Origin: Muribacter muris
Lineage (GTDB): Bacteria; Pseudomonadota; Gammaproteobacteria; Enterobacterales; Pasteurellaceae
Length of the DNA: 64,000 nucleotides
Reading direction: 5' to 3'
Assembly: GCF_001038205.1 (NCBI RefSeq)
Contig: NZ_JWIZ01000024.1
Span: 20,236-84,235, forward strand
The notes below the pieces were generated by a model. That model saw only the letters and a program-made list of their open reading frames with translations. It did not search any database and had not been told where the DNA came from. Of this stretch, positions 8,901-17,771 are shown in pieces. Each line of letters opens with the position of its first letter. Positions within the stretch are counted from its first letter, which is position 1. Made by a program: the position numbers and the translations under genes.

Positions 8901-10085
8901 ATGAAAACAGCAGATATTGTCATTATCGGTGGCGGAATGGTCGGGCTTGCCTTGGCAGCGTTGCTTGCCGATTGCGATTGTCGGATTAAAATTGTTGAAC
9001 AATCCCCGCCATCGCCACCGTCAGATACGCTCGGTTATCGGGTTAGTGCGATTAACCGTGCCAGCCAACTTATGTTGGAACAGATTGGCGCGTGGCAACA
9101 AATTCCTACGGAGAGACGTTCGGCTTACGGCAAAATGCAAGTACGGGAAAAAGACAGTTTTGCCCGCATTGAGTTTGATTATCAAGATACCGCAATCAAA
9201 CAATTAGGGCTGGAACAGCTTGGCTTTATTATCGAAAACCAACATATCCGTTTTGCCCTGTGGCAACAAGTGAGCCGACAAGCGAATGTTGAAATGATGC
9301 TTGCCGAGCCGCAAACATTAGGGATCAGTGAAAACGGTGCTTTTCTTACCCTCTCCAATGGCGAAATGCTGACGGCAAAGTTAGTTGTCGGCGCGGACGG
9401 CGCTCACTCTTGGGTACGTCGCCAAGCCGATATTCCGTTGATTAGCCGAGATTATCGGCATACGGCGTTAGTGTGTAATGTCAAGACGGCGGAAAGCCAC
9501 CAACAGACAGCCCGTCAGATTTTTGCTCCCGACAGCATTTTGGCATTTTTACCGCTCAATGACGAACGGCTTTGCTCGATTGTGTGGTCGTTACCGCCAC
9601 TGCAAGCTCAACAACTGCTGGAATGTGATGAACAAACTTTCCAAAAACAGCTTGCGATCGCCTTTGACCATCAGCTCGGCTTATGTGAATTGCAAAGCGA
9701 GCGGGCAATCTACCCGCTTGTTGCCCGCTATGCACGAGATTTCGCCCAACCACGCATTGCTCTCATTGGCGATGCAGCACATACCATTCACCCTCTGGCA
9801 GGGCTTGGCGTTAATCTCGGCTTTGCCGATGCACAAAAGTTGGCACAAGAGATTCAACGACATTGGCAGGCGGGTAAAGATATTGGCGAATACCGCCATT
9901 TACGCCAATTTGAACGTGAACGAAAGGTAGAAGCGGTAAAATTACTGGTGGCAATGGAAGGGCTGAAACAGCTTTTTAGCGGCGATCACCCGCTCAAAAA
10001 ATTGGTGAGAGGCGTGGGGTTAAGTTTAACCAACCAAAATGCCCTTGCGAAAAAATTGTTAATCGAACAGGCGATAGGGGTTTAG
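8901..10085 (+). CDS. FAD-dependent ubiquinone-biosynthesis hydroxylase (UbiH/UbiF/UbiI family)
   Basis: 394 residues of the class A flavin monooxygenase family. The Rossmann motif DIVIIGGGMVGLALAALLAD is at residues 5-24, the DG motif VVGADGAHSWVRR is near residue 160, and the second FAD motif RIALIGDAAHTIHPLAGLGVN is near 285. The order and motifs fit the three paralogous ring hydroxylases UbiH, UbiF and UbiI (VisC), but I cannot decide which one, so no symbol is given. These enzymes hydroxylate the polyprenylated ring of ubiquinone precursors at the inner membrane. The start is three bases after rapZ with GGGGT upstream, so it is probably co-transcribed. Confidence 0.85.
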   Translation: MKTADIVIIGGGMVGLALAALLADCDCRIKIVEQSPPSPPSDTLGYRVSAINRASQLMLEQIGAWQQIPTERRSAYGKMQVREKDSFARIEFDYQDTAIKQLGLEQLGFIIENQHIRFALWQQVSRQANVEMMLAEPQTLGISENGAFLTLSNGEMLTAKLVVGADGAHSWVRRQADIPLISRDYRHTALVCNVKTAESHQQTARQIFAPDSILAFLPLNDERLCSIVWSLPPLQAQQLLECDEQTFQKQLAIAFDHQLGLCELQSERAIYPLVARYARDFAQPRIALIGDAAHTIHPLAGLGVNLGFADAQKLAQEIQRHWQAGKDIGEYRHLRQFERERKVEAVKLLVAMEGLKQLFSGDHPLKKLVRGVGLSLTNQNALAKKLLIEQAIGV

Positions 10086-10173
10086 CTGCGTTGCTTTTTT
10101 GTGCTATTGCACAGCAATTTGCTGAGCGATTGGAACTAAACTGCCAAGCACCCTGTCTATTAGCAGTACAACG

Positions 10174-10203
10174 TTGCAGCCTGTGTATCGGGTTGTTTAT
10201 CTT
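10174..10203 (+). promoter_or_regulatory. Weak candidate promoter for the 10.2 kb lipoprotein gene
   Basis: TTGCAG (10174-10179), 18-base spacer, TATCTT (10198-10203), 27 bases before the start codon. Non-optimal spacing and a poor -10 keep this tentative. Confidence 0.3.
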
Positions 10204-10230
10204 TTATGTGAAACCTTTGAGGAAAATGTG

Positions 10231-10809
10231 ATGAAAAAATTGACAAAAATCAGTGCGGCAGCATTATTCGCACTTTTTTTAACTGCGTGTGATAAGCCGG
10301 CAAATAAAGCAGCAGAAGCACCAAAAGTGGAAGCTACGCCAGCAACACAGCCGGCAACGGAAGCGCCAAAAGCAGAAACTGCGGTAGCGGAACAAGCTGC
10401 AAAAACAGTTGATACACAAGGTGCGGAAGAGTATAAAAAATTGCTTGACTGGAATGCGAGCTTAGAGAAAGAGATTGCTGCAGCAAATACTGAACTTCAA
10501 CAAAAATTTTCAAGCGGCGATAAAGCGCAAATCGAAGTCGGTTATAAAGCTTTCACTGCAAAAGTAGATGATGTAATAAAAAGTTTAGATGCGTTGGAGT
10601 TCAAAAACGAGTCAATTATCGCATTTAAAGAAAAAGTGAAATCAAATCTAGTGCTATCTAAAGATTTAATCGGTGATACGGTCGCATTGATGGCAAATCA
10701 AACAGAGGAAGCCAAAAAAGCTTTCCAAGCGAAAACAGAAGCTTTAATGCAAGGTGGTGTTGAGTTACAAAAACTGCAATCGGAATTAGACCAAAAATTT
10801 GCACACTAA
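10231..10809 (+). CDS. Small helical lipoprotein, unknown function
   Basis: 192 residues from the ATG at 10231, which has TGAGGAAAATGTG upstream; an upstream in-frame ATG at 10174 would bury the signal peptide. Lipobox F-L-T-A-C20 after a normal lipoprotein signal. Residues 25-75 are an Ala/Pro/Lys/Glu/Thr spacer (AEAPKVEATPATQPATEAPK), and residues 80-192 look entirely helical (long runs of Lys/Glu/Ala/Leu heptads), suggesting a periplasmic helical bundle. It resembles small Pasteurellaceae lipoproteins of the HlpB type, but I cannot confirm that by eye. It has its own leader and a strong terminator, so it is probably a single-gene transcript. Confidence 0.75.
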   Translation: MKKLTKISAAALFALFLTACDKPANKAAEAPKVEATPATQPATEAPKAETAVAEQAAKTVDTQGAEEYKKLLDWNASLEKEIAAANTELQQKFSSGDKAQIEVGYKAFTAKVDDVIKSLDALEFKNESIIAFKEKVKSNLVLSKDLIGDTVALMANQTEEAKKAFQAKTEALMQGGVELQKLQSELDQKFAH

Positions 10810-10825
10810 TTCAGTTAGTTACAAC

Positions 10826-10852
10826 AAGGCTAGTCGCAAGACTAGCCTTTTG
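10826..10852. terminator. Terminator after lipoprotein gene, shared with menC
   Basis: Perfect 10-bp stem AAGGCTAGTC / GACTAGCCTT with a GCAA tetraloop and a short T-run on the plus strand; a TTG-rich tail is present on the minus strand, where menC converges. Confidence 0.88.
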
Positions 10853-10855
10853 TGT

Positions 10856-11836
10856 TTAAAGTGCGAGCGGTGTAATAAAAGGGCTATTCAGATCAGCAAG
10901 AGGCAAGGGCGAATTTTGCCAACGGCGAAGTAGCTGGGTTTGCATTAAATTCAATGTATCCAAGCCCGGTGTCGTATCGGGAGTATATTGGGCGGCAAAA
11001 CGCGCCAGTTGCGTGAGGGCAAGGCTTGATTCAATACTGGAGCTGATGACTGCTGTTAGCCCTTGCTTATGGGCATATTCAATAAGACTAATACATTTTT
11101 GTAATGAACCAAAGAGAGTTGGTTTAATGATGAAAGCGGTCAGATGATCGCTTTTTTTTGCAAATAGGTTCGGCTCTCGTGTGGTTTCGTCCCACGCAAT
11201 CGCAATGTTGTGTTGAGCGGCAAATTGCATTGACATTGCTGGGGTACGGCAAGGTTCTTCAATAAATTGAATACGTTTTTTGTTGGATTCGGCAATTTTG
11301 GCAGCAAATTGTGCTGCTTTCTCCAGTGTCCACGCTCGATTGGCATCAAGACGCAGTTTGAGATCGGGGATTGCCGTTAAAAACATATCCGCAATCAGCC
11401 CGTCTCGATTGGCTTCGTAAAGCCCGACTTTCATTTTCGCCACTTTTTCACCACTCATTTGTTGCAATTTGGCATACAGTTCATCGGGATCGCCGTAGCA
11501 AAGCGGCGCAGTATCGTAACAACCTTCACTCCCTAGATCTCCCTGTAATTCTGCCAAAGCACAACTGATCCCGAAAGCAACGGACGGCGCATACTGACGG
11601 TCGAGATCATCGTCCTGTCCGTTGAGCCAATTTATCCGCCACTGCTTTAATTGCTGTTCGGCTTGGGGTAAATCCTCACCACTAAATTCCGGCAAGGGAG
11701 CGATTTCCCCCCACCCAACTTGCCCGTTTTCGTGCAATTCCACCAATAAGCCCTCCCGCTGTTTTAGACGGCGTTGGCGCAAGATGACCCCGGTTTCTAC
11801 GGGAATGGTATAGCGATAGCAATTAACTCGGCGCAT
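10856..11836 (-). CDS. menC: o-Succinylbenzoate synthase
   Basis: 326 residues, collinear with E. coli MenC: YRYTIPVETGVILRQRRLK at the N-terminus, EKVAKMKVGLYEA (catalytic Lys of the KxK motif), LRLDANRAW and FIEEPC (Mg-binding Asp and Glu), AWDETTREP (third metal ligand), VIKPTLFGSL (second catalytic Lys) and SSSIESSLALTQLA. It dehydrates SHCHC to o-succinylbenzoate in menaquinone synthesis, an enolase-superfamily reaction in the cytoplasm. It begins 15 bases after yheS with AAGGAG upstream, so the two probably share a transcript. The other men genes are not in the window. Confidence 0.95.
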   Translation of the reverse strand: MRRVNCYRYTIPVETGVILRQRRLKQREGLLVELHENGQVGWGEIAPLPEFSGEDLPQAEQQLKQWRINWLNGQDDDLDRQYAPSVAFGISCALAELQGDLGSEGCYDTAPLCYGDPDELYAKLQQMSGEKVAKMKVGLYEANRDGLIADMFLTAIPDLKLRLDANRAWTLEKAAQFAAKIAESNKKRIQFIEEPCRTPAMSMQFAAQHNIAIAWDETTREPNLFAKKSDHLTAFIIKPTLFGSLQKCISLIEYAHKQGLTAVISSSIESSLALTQLARFAAQYTPDTTPGLDTLNLMQTQLLRRWQNSPLPLADLNSPFITPLAL

Positions 11837-11851
11837 AGGTGCTCCTTTGGT

Positions 11852-13756
11852 TTATCCTGCCCAATTCTCTAACTGTTCTTGTAACGCCAGCCATTCGGAT
11901 TCGGTATCTTCAAGGGCTTTCTTGGTGTCGATCTGTTTGGCAAGCGTATCGGTTAAGCGGACTTTATTTTGTGGTTCATAAAGGGTTTGATCGGCGAGTG
12001 TTTGCTCGAGATCAGCCAAACAAGCGGTCAGTTTTTCTAAATTGTTTTCAAGCTGTGCCAAGCGTTTGCGTAGTGGGGCAGTTTGCTGACGGCGTTCGGC
12101 TTCCAACCGTTTTTGCTCTTTACGGTTGGCAGCACTGTTGGCTTGGCAAGCGGTCGGTTCTGAGGCTTTTTTTGCAACGGTTTGAGCATTCAACTCATTC
12201 AGCCATTTTTGGTAATCCTCTAAATCGCCGTGAAATTCGTCCACTTGCCCGTCGTGGACTAAATAAAATTCGTTCACGGTGCTGCGTAGCAGGTGGCGAT
12301 CGTGGGAGACAATCACTAGCGAGCCTTCGTAGTGGGTGAGAGCTTCGGTCAAGGCTTGACGCATATCCAAATCCAAATGGTTGGTCGGTTCGTCCAAGAG
12401 CAGTAAATTCGGGCGTTGCCAAACGATCAGGGCAAGTACCAAGCGGGCTTTTTCACCGCCGGAAAAACTCTGCACTGCCTGTTTAACTTTATCACCGCTA
12501 AAGGCAAACCCGCCGAGATAGTTACGCAGTGCTTGCTCGGTTTGCTCCGGTGCAAGACGGGCGAGATGCCATAGCGGGCTTTCGTCCGGTCGCAAGGTAT
12601 CGAGCTGATGTTGGGCGAAATAGCCAAGCTGCACGCCTTTTGCCAGTTGAATATGACCGCTTTGCGCAGAAATTTCCCCTGCCAGCAGTTTGATTAGGGT
12701 GGATTTTCCTGCGCCGTTGCGCCCAAGTAGCCCGATACGAGAGCCGGGGACAAGGTTCAGTTTCACCGATTGTAATACGGTTTTGTTGCCATAGCCGGCG
12801 CTGACTTTTTCCATTGAGAGCAACGGGCTTGGCAGAGAGAGTGGCGGGCGGAATGCAAAGGAAAACGGGCTGTCCGCATAAGCTGGGGCAATCAGTTCCA
12901 TTTTTTCTAGTGCTTTCACCCGGCTTTGGGCTTGCTTGGCTTTGGTGGCTTTTGCTTTGAAACGGTCGATAAATTTCTGTAAATGCGCAATCTTTTGTTG
13001 TTGTAATTGGTAAGCAGCATTTTGTTGTGAGAGTTTGGTTGCCCGCTGGATTTCAAAGGCAGTGTAATTGCCGGTGTAATCGTGCAGTTTTTGTTGCTCG
13101 ATATGCAGTACCCGATCGATGATCGGGTCGAGAAAATCACGGTCGTGGGAGATCAGCAATAGCGTGCCACGGTATTGGCTGAGCCAGCGTTCCAACCAGA
13201 TGACTGCATCAAGATCGAGGTGGTTGGTCGGCTCGTCTAAGAGCAGTAAATCGGAGCGACAGAGTAAGGCTTGCGCAAGGTTAAGACGCATTCGCCAGCC
13301 GCCCGAAAAGGATTTGACCGGTAACTGTAATTGTTCGGGCTGAAAGCCTAAGCCGTTGAGCAGTGTTGCCGCTCGAGATTGAATTGTCCACGCATCAATG
13401 GTGTCGAGTTTAGTGTGTAATGTCGCAATCAGATGACCGTTATTGTCCGCATTGGCTTTGTCTAATTGCGCCATTAGCTGCGTATATTCCCGATCGCCTT
13501 CAATCACATAATCGATCGCAGCCGTATCTAGTGCCGGTGTCTCTTGGTTTACCCACGCAATCGCCCAGTTTTGCGGGTATTTTACCTCACCGCCTTCGGC
13601 ACTCAATTCTTGTTTCAGTAGAGCAAACAGAGAGGATTTACCGCAGCCGTTTTTGCCGATCAAGCCGACTTTTTGTCCGGTATGAATTGTGGCGTTTGCC
13701 CGCTCAAGTAATGTATTTTGCCCGCGTTTGAGGGTTAAATCTGTAAAAAAAATCAT
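11852..13756 (-). CDS. yheS: ABC-F family ATPase YheS
   Basis: 634 residues with two ABC ATPase domains and no membrane segment. Domain 1 has GKNGCGKSS, signature SFSGGWRMRLNLAQALL and DEPTNHLDLDAVIWLE; then the helical linker IDRFKAKATKAKQAQSRVKALEKMELI (the P-site tRNA interaction motif of ABC-F proteins); domain 2 has GRNGAGKST, SFSGGEKARLVLALIVW and DEPTNHLDLDMRQAL. The C-terminal 100 residues form a coiled coil. Near-continuous similarity to E. coli YheS separates it from Uup, EttA and YbiT. ABC-F proteins act on stalled ribosomes; the specific YheS role is unsettled. Two uptake-signal cores lie inside its 3' part. Confidence 0.93.
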   Translation of the reverse strand: MIFFTDLTLKRGQNTLLERANATIHTGQKVGLIGKNGCGKSSLFALLKQELSAEGGEVKYPQNWAIAWVNQETPALDTAAIDYVIEGDREYTQLMAQLDKANADNNGHLIATLHTKLDTIDAWTIQSRAATLLNGLGFQPEQLQLPVKSFSGGWRMRLNLAQALLCRSDLLLLDEPTNHLDLDAVIWLERWLSQYRGTLLLISHDRDFLDPIIDRVLHIEQQKLHDYTGNYTAFEIQRATKLSQQNAAYQLQQQKIAHLQKFIDRFKAKATKAKQAQSRVKALEKMELIAPAYADSPFSFAFRPPLSLPSPLLSMEKVSAGYGNKTVLQSVKLNLVPGSRIGLLGRNGAGKSTLIKLLAGEISAQSGHIQLAKGVQLGYFAQHQLDTLRPDESPLWHLARLAPEQTEQALRNYLGGFAFSGDKVKQAVQSFSGGEKARLVLALIVWQRPNLLLLDEPTNHLDLDMRQALTEALTHYEGSLVIVSHDRHLLRSTVNEFYLVHDGQVDEFHGDLEDYQKWLNELNAQTVAKKASEPTACQANSAANRKEQKRLEAERRQQTAPLRKRLAQLENNLEKLTACLADLEQTLADQTLYEPQNKVRLTDTLAKQIDTKKALEDTESEWLALQEQLENWAG

Positions 13757-13778
13757 TGAAATCTAAATTAACTATTTG

Positions 13779-13806
13779 TTGAAACTCAAATTTGTTGCAC
13801 AATAAC
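13779..13806 (+). promoter_or_regulatory. Candidate promoter for marC-family gene
   Basis: TTGAAA (13779-13784), 16-base spacer, AATAAC (13801-13806); transcription start would be about 25 bases before the start codon. The -10 matches only 4 of 6 consensus bases. Confidence 0.3.
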
Positions 13807-13837
13807 TGCCATTGTTTTATTGAAATAAGGAAAGTCA

Positions 13838-14455
13838 ATGTTTGATTCATTAGTTGTACAATTTGTGGTACTTTGGGCGGTCATTGATCCTATCGGTTCA
13901 ATCCCTGTCTATCTCGCCAAAACGGTAAGATTGTCGATTGAAGACCGCCGTAAGATCGCACGCAATGCGATTTTAATCTCCGCAGGGATTTTACTCTTTT
14001 TCTTAGTGCTGGGACAATGGTTACTTGACGCAATGCAAATCCCGCTATCGGCTTTCCAAATTGCAGGCGGTTTAGTGCTACTGTTATTTGCCCTTTCGAT
14101 GATTTTTGGGGAAAGTAAGCATGATCAAGAAATAAAAATGAAAAGTAACATCAGTGAACTTGCCGTTTACCCGCTCGCTGTGCCGTCTATTGCATCGCCG
14201 GGGGCGATGATGGCGGTCGTCTTATTGACGGATAACCACCGTTATAGCTTTACCGATCAGGTTGTTACCACGGTAATTATGCTCTCGGTGTTATTGATTA
14301 CCTACCTGTTGCTCTTAGCGGCAAACCGAATTCAACATTTAATCGGTAACGCAGGGGCGGCGATTATCAGCCGAGTAATGGGGCTGATTTTATGTGCGGT
14401 GGCGATCAATAATATCTTAATCGGGCTGCGGGATTTCATTACGCAAGCGGGCTGA
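13838..14455 (+). CDS. MarC-family integral membrane protein
   Basis: 205 residues with six predicted membrane helices and the MarC landmarks: VIDPIGSIPVYLA at residues 16-28 in the first half, and the repeat-related YPLAVPSIASPGAMM in the second half, followed by RVMGLILCAVAINNILIGL. MarC/YhgN proteins are UPF0056 inner-membrane proteins; a role in multidrug resistance was once proposed for E. coli MarC but is not supported, so the substrate is unknown. The gene diverges from yheS and is separated from moeA by a hairpin, with TAAGG upstream of the start. Confidence 0.85.
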   Translation: MFDSLVVQFVVLWAVIDPIGSIPVYLAKTVRLSIEDRRKIARNAILISAGILLFFLVLGQWLLDAMQIPLSAFQIAGGLVLLLFALSMIFGESKHDQEIKMKSNISELAVYPLAVPSIASPGAMMAVVLLTDNHRYSFTDQVVTTVIMLSVLLITYLLLLAANRIQHLIGNAGAAIISRVMGLILCAVAINNILIGLRDFITQAG

Positions 14456-14471
14456 TGGCGATGATTTTTTG

Positions 14472-14500
14472 AAATCCTCTTATACGGAGGATTTTTATTT
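14472..14500 (+). terminator. Hairpin between marC-family gene and moeA
   Basis: Stem AAATCCTC / GAGGATTT (14472-14479 / 14487-14494) with a 7-base loop and a T-rich run ATTTTTATTTT. The moeA ribosome-binding site follows only about 10 bases later, so read-through is possible. Confidence 0.65.
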
Positions 14501-14514
14501 TGTAGGAATAGAAA

Positions 14515-15744
14515 ATGGCATTACTGACTCTTGCGCAGGCCCTTGAAAAAATATCGGCTTGCCTTACCCCTTTAACTGAAACGGAATTAGTGAGTTTGGC
14601 ACACGCAGCAAATCGGATCTGTGCCGAGCCGATTTATTCGCCGATTAACGTACCGGCTTTTGATAATTCCGCAATGGACGGCTATGCCGTGCGATTTGAT
14701 GATTTAACCTGTTTCTCTCAATTTGACATTGTGGGCAAAGCCTTTGCCGGCAATGCTTTTGAGGAGGATATGCAAGCGGGGCAGTGCGTGCGGATTATGA
14801 CGGGGGCGAAAATCCCGACCAATGCCGATACCGTGATTATGCAAGAAGAAGCCGTATTAAATGCAGACGGCACGGTTAGTTTTAACAGCAATGTTTCGGT
14901 CGGGGCAAATATCCGCCGAATCGGCGAGGATATTCAACAAGGAGAATTAGTGTTGGAGCAGGGTAGCAAGCTGAATGTTACCAGCTTGCCGCTGCTGGCA
15001 TCACTTGGGATAGCAGAGATCAAGGTATTCAAACCGTTAAAGGTCGCTATTTTATCTACGGGCGATGAACTTGTGCCGGTCGGTCAGCCGTTAAAAGCGG
15101 GGCAAATTTATGACAGTAACCGTTTTGCCTTGCGGTTAATGCTGGAAAAATTGCACTTGAATGTGATGGATTACGGTATTTTGCCGGACGATCCGCACTT
15201 ATTTGAGCAAAGGTTTACGGAAGCGGCACAAACCGCTGATGTGATCATTACCAGCGGCGGCGTGTCGGTGGGGGAAGCGGATTTCACCAAAACCGTGTTG
15301 GAAAAATTGGGCAATATCGGCTTTTGGAAAATCGCAATGAAACCGGGTAAGCCTTTTGCCTTTGGGCAGATCGGCAAGGCGCACTGTTTCGGTTTGCCGG
15401 GTAATCCTGTTTCAGCACTCGTTACCTTTTACCAGCTGGTGCAGCCGGCATTGCTCACCTTAGCCGGTGTTAATGCAAAAAAAGTTGCAGATTTTTCCCC
15501 TTATCTGACCGCTTGCACAATGGTTGCACTCAAAAAAGCGGTCGGGCGGCAGGATTTCCAACGGGGATTTTACCGCCTTAACCAAAGCGGACAACTGGAG
15601 GTAACGCCTGTCGGTGCGCAAGGTTCGCATATCTTTAGTGCCTTTCATCAAAGTAACTGCTTTATTGTGTTAGCCCAAGAACAAGGTGATGTAGCGGCGG
15701 GCGAGCAGGTGATGATCCAACCTTTTAATACGTTATTGAGTTAA
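14515..15744 (+). CDS. moeA: Molybdopterin molybdenumtransferase
   Basis: 409 residues with the MoeA motifs in order: PAFDNSAMDGYAVRFDD (active-site Asp), RIMTGAKIPTNADTVIMQEE, VAILSTGDELV, SGGVSVGEADF, KPGKPFAFGQI and LPGNPVSALVTFY. It inserts molybdate into adenylylated molybdopterin to give molybdenum cofactor, in the cytoplasm. moeB starts two bases after its stop, the standard moeAB pairing. The start has TAGGAATAGAAA upstream. Molybdenum cofactor would serve anaerobic reductases typical of this family; none lies in the window. Confidence 0.96.
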   Translation: MALLTLAQALEKISACLTPLTETELVSLAHAANRICAEPIYSPINVPAFDNSAMDGYAVRFDDLTCFSQFDIVGKAFAGNAFEEDMQAGQCVRIMTGAKIPTNADTVIMQEEAVLNADGTVSFNSNVSVGANIRRIGEDIQQGELVLEQGSKLNVTSLPLLASLGIAEIKVFKPLKVAILSTGDELVPVGQPLKAGQIYDSNRFALRLMLEKLHLNVMDYGILPDDPHLFEQRFTEAAQTADVIITSGGVSVGEADFTKTVLEKLGNIGFWKIAMKPGKPFAFGQIGKAHCFGLPGNPVSALVTFYQLVQPALLTLAGVNAKKVADFSPYLTACTMVALKKAVGRQDFQRGFYRLNQSGQLEVTPVGAQGSHIFSAFHQSNCFIVLAQEQGDVAAGEQVMIQPFNTLLS

Positions 15745-15745
15745 T

Positions 15746-16501
15746 ATGCAACTGACCGATCACGAAATGTTACGTTACAACCGTCAAATTATGCTGAAAA
15801 GCGTGGATTTTGACGGGCAAGAAAAGCTCAAAGCCGGTCGGGCATTGATTGTCGGGCTGGGCGGGCTAGGCTGTGCCGCCGGTCAATATCTTGCCGCCGG
15901 CGGTGTCGGGCAACTGATGTTGGTGGATTTTGATCGGGTTTCGCTGTCAAATTTACAACGGCAAATCTTGCATCGCGATCAGGATATTGAACAATTTAAA
16001 GTGTTGTCGGCGCGGCAGCGTTTGACGGAAATTAACCCCCATATTCAGATCGATACACTCAATCATCAATTATCGGCAGAGGAGTGGGCGGCGTTGATCC
16101 CGCATTATGATGTGGTGTTGGATTGTACCGATAATGTCGCTATCCGTAAGACGCTCAATCAAAGCTGTTTTCAGGCGAAAGTGCCGTTGGTATCGGGCTC
16201 GGCGATTCGGTTTGAAGGGCAGATCAGCGTGTTTGATTACCGCCCGCACAGCCCCTGTTATCATTGTCTAAGCCAATTATTTGGTGAAAATCACCTCACC
16301 TGCGTTGAAGCGGGGGTGATTTCACCGATTGTTGGCGTTGTCGGCAGTTTGCAAGCGCTTGAGGCAATGAAGTTATTATTGGGTATCGGGCAGTCCCTTT
16401 CGGGCAAATTGTTAATGATTGACGGGCTTAATTTTGCCGTTCGCACGTTAAATTTACAAAAACAGCCGGATTGTATGGTTTGTCATCAAAAAAGCGAGTA
16501 A
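15746..16501 (+). CDS. moeB: Molybdopterin-synthase adenylyltransferase
   Basis: 251 residues. The E1-like ATP-binding loop GLGGLGCAAGQYLAAGGVG is at about residues 37-55, followed by DFDRVSLSNLQRQILH (nucleotide and Mg contacts), DCTDNVAIR, and two CxxC zinc pairs, CYHC and CMVC. MoeB adenylates the C-terminus of MoaD so that it can be sulfurated. It follows moeA with a two-base gap and is the last gene before tRNA-Asn; no terminator is evident directly behind it. Confidence 0.95.
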   Translation: MQLTDHEMLRYNRQIMLKSVDFDGQEKLKAGRALIVGLGGLGCAAGQYLAAGGVGQLMLVDFDRVSLSNLQRQILHRDQDIEQFKVLSARQRLTEINPHIQIDTLNHQLSAEEWAALIPHYDVVLDCTDNVAIRKTLNQSCFQAKVPLVSGSAIRFEGQISVFDYRPHSPCYHCLSQLFGENHLTCVEAGVISPIVGVVGSLQALEAMKLLLGIGQSLSGKLLMIDGLNFAVRTLNLQKQPDCMVCHQKSE

Positions 16502-16542
16502 AATTCACATTTGTTAAGAAATGCAAAGTTTGGTTTAATGGT

Positions 16543-16571
16543 TTGACCACTAAACCGATTTAGCTTACTAT
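16543..16571 (+). promoter_or_regulatory. Promoter of tRNA-Asn
   Basis: TTGACC (16543-16548), 17-base spacer, TACTAT (16566-16571). The expected start about 16578 leaves a 5' leader of only about 9 bases before the mature tRNA. Confidence 0.6.
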
Positions 16572-16586
16572 TCCTACCTGTAAAGT

Positions 16587-16662
16587 TCCTCTTTAGTTCA
16601 GTCGGTAGAACGGCGGACTGTTAATCCGTATGTCGCTGGTTCAAGTCCAGCAAGAGGAGCCA
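16587..16662 (+). tRNA. tRNA-Asn (GTT)
   Basis: 76 bases including an encoded CCA at 16660-16662. The acceptor stem TCCTCTT / AAGAGGA pairs fully, the discriminator is G, the D arm contains AGTTCAGTCGGTAGA, the anticodon loop is CTGTTAA with GTT at 16620-16622, and the T arm is GCTGG / CCAGC with loop TTCAAGT. The sequence is close to E. coli tRNA-Asn. Confidence 0.97.
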
Positions 16663-16684
16663 ACAATTTCCTCCTTTAGTTTTT

Positions 16685-16756
16685 TCTTTTGATCTTGTTT
16701 TATTTGTCTCCTTTTATAAAACAGTGATTCATACCTCCTAGGATTAGATCAAAAGA
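16685..16756. repeat. Nested inverted repeats in the tRNA-Asn 3' trailer
   Basis: An outer perfect 11-bp pair TCTTTTGATCT (16685-16695) and AGATCAAAAGA (16746-16756) encloses an inner perfect 8-bp pair TGTTTTAT (16696-16703) and ATAAAACA (16716-16723). The left arms are continuous; 22 unpaired bases lie between the right arms. It lies between tRNA-Asn and a strong terminator, so it would be transcribed as a folded trailer. Confidence 0.6.
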
Positions 16757-16759
16757 ATT

Positions 16760-16784
16760 GCCTCCGTTTCGGAGGCTTTTTTTT
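16760..16784 (+). terminator. Rho-independent terminator of the tRNA-Asn transcript
   Basis: Stem GCCTCCG / CGGAGGC with a TTT loop, followed by eight T. The opposite strand has only a weak T-run for the converging transporter gene. Confidence 0.9.
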
Positions 16785-16793
16785 GCCTGAAAT

Positions 16794-17771
16794 TTAGATC
16801 CAGTGTAGCTGGCGTAGGATCAACAAGCCGAGGCTGGAGGTAAACATTGCGCCGACGGTGGTGATCGCAATTAAGTTAGCGGCGGCAGTTGCGTTGCCGC
16901 CAAAGCTACGCACCATTGCATAACTTGCCACGGCAACCGGTGTGGAGGACATCAGGAATAAAATTCCCAACGCCATCGGCTCTAATTGGAACAGATATTT
17001 GCCTAATAAAATCATCACGATCGGGGTGAGAAAGAGTCGTCCAAGGCTGGAATAGATCACAATTTGGTTTAATGTGTCTGCACTAGGCTGCGTTTTAATT
17101 TGTTTGAGCTGGCTGAAATCCAGGCTCGCACCGGTACAAATGAGCGCAAGAGGCAGGGTGATATGGGCAAGATAATCGCCTGTGCGGATAAGCGGAACGG
17201 GGATCGTAATCTCAAATTTGCTGACAATCAGCCCGCATAGAATGGCAAGAATTAACGGATTTTTGGCTAATGAGGCAAGCATTTTACCGCCATTTAACTT
17301 CCCATCGCCTAGCGAGTGTGTCAAGGTAATTATGGCGAGGACATTGAACAACAGGGTCAAACAAGCAACATACACGGAAGCCGGCGCGGTGGCAGCCGTG
17401 CCGTAAGCATTAACACACAATGCCAGCCCTAAAATACCGCTGTTTCCCCGAAAAATACCTTGCACGAAAATGCCTCGATGTTCCCGCTTGGCAATGTAGC
17501 GTGCTGCCAGCCATTCACCACCAAGGTAAACCGCCATTGTGCCGACTACCCCTGCACTGACAAGCCATAATTGGCTGCCGTAATCGGTGGGCTGTTTGAC
17601 GATGTTGATAAACAGTAAACAGGGGAGGGTAATGTTGAAGACAAACTTTGATGCCGTGTGGCAAAAATGGTCGTCAATCATTTGGCGGCGGTATAACACA
17701 ATACCTAAAATCAGCATCAAAATGGTCGGTAGGGTAACGCCAAGGCTAAACCACAACGCATCTAAAAACAT
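16794..17771 (-). CDS. AEC-family (auxin efflux carrier-like) transporter
   Basis: 325 residues with about ten membrane helices in two inverted halves. Typical family positions are FVFNITLPCLLFINIVK in the first half, GIFRGNSGILGLALC in the middle, KNPLILAILCGLIVS, LPLALICTGASLDF, and SSTPVAVASYAMVRSFGGNA near the end. Bacterial AEC members move small organic anions such as malate or malonate; the substrate here is unknown. A very strong site AGGAGGAGA precedes the ATG. It stands alone on the minus strand between argE and the tRNA terminator, with about 190 bases of leader. Confidence 0.85.
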   Translation of the reverse strand: MFLDALWFSLGVTLPTILMLILGIVLYRRQMIDDHFCHTASKFVFNITLPCLLFINIVKQPTDYGSQLWLVSAGVVGTMAVYLGGEWLAARYIAKREHRGIFVQGIFRGNSGILGLALCVNAYGTAATAPASVYVACLTLLFNVLAIITLTHSLGDGKLNGGKMLASLAKNPLILAILCGLIVSKFEITIPVPLIRTGDYLAHITLPLALICTGASLDFSQLKQIKTQPSADTLNQIVIYSSLGRLFLTPIVMILLGKYLFQLEPMALGILFLMSSTPVAVASYAMVRSFGGNATAAANLIAITTVGAMFTSSLGLLILRQLHWI

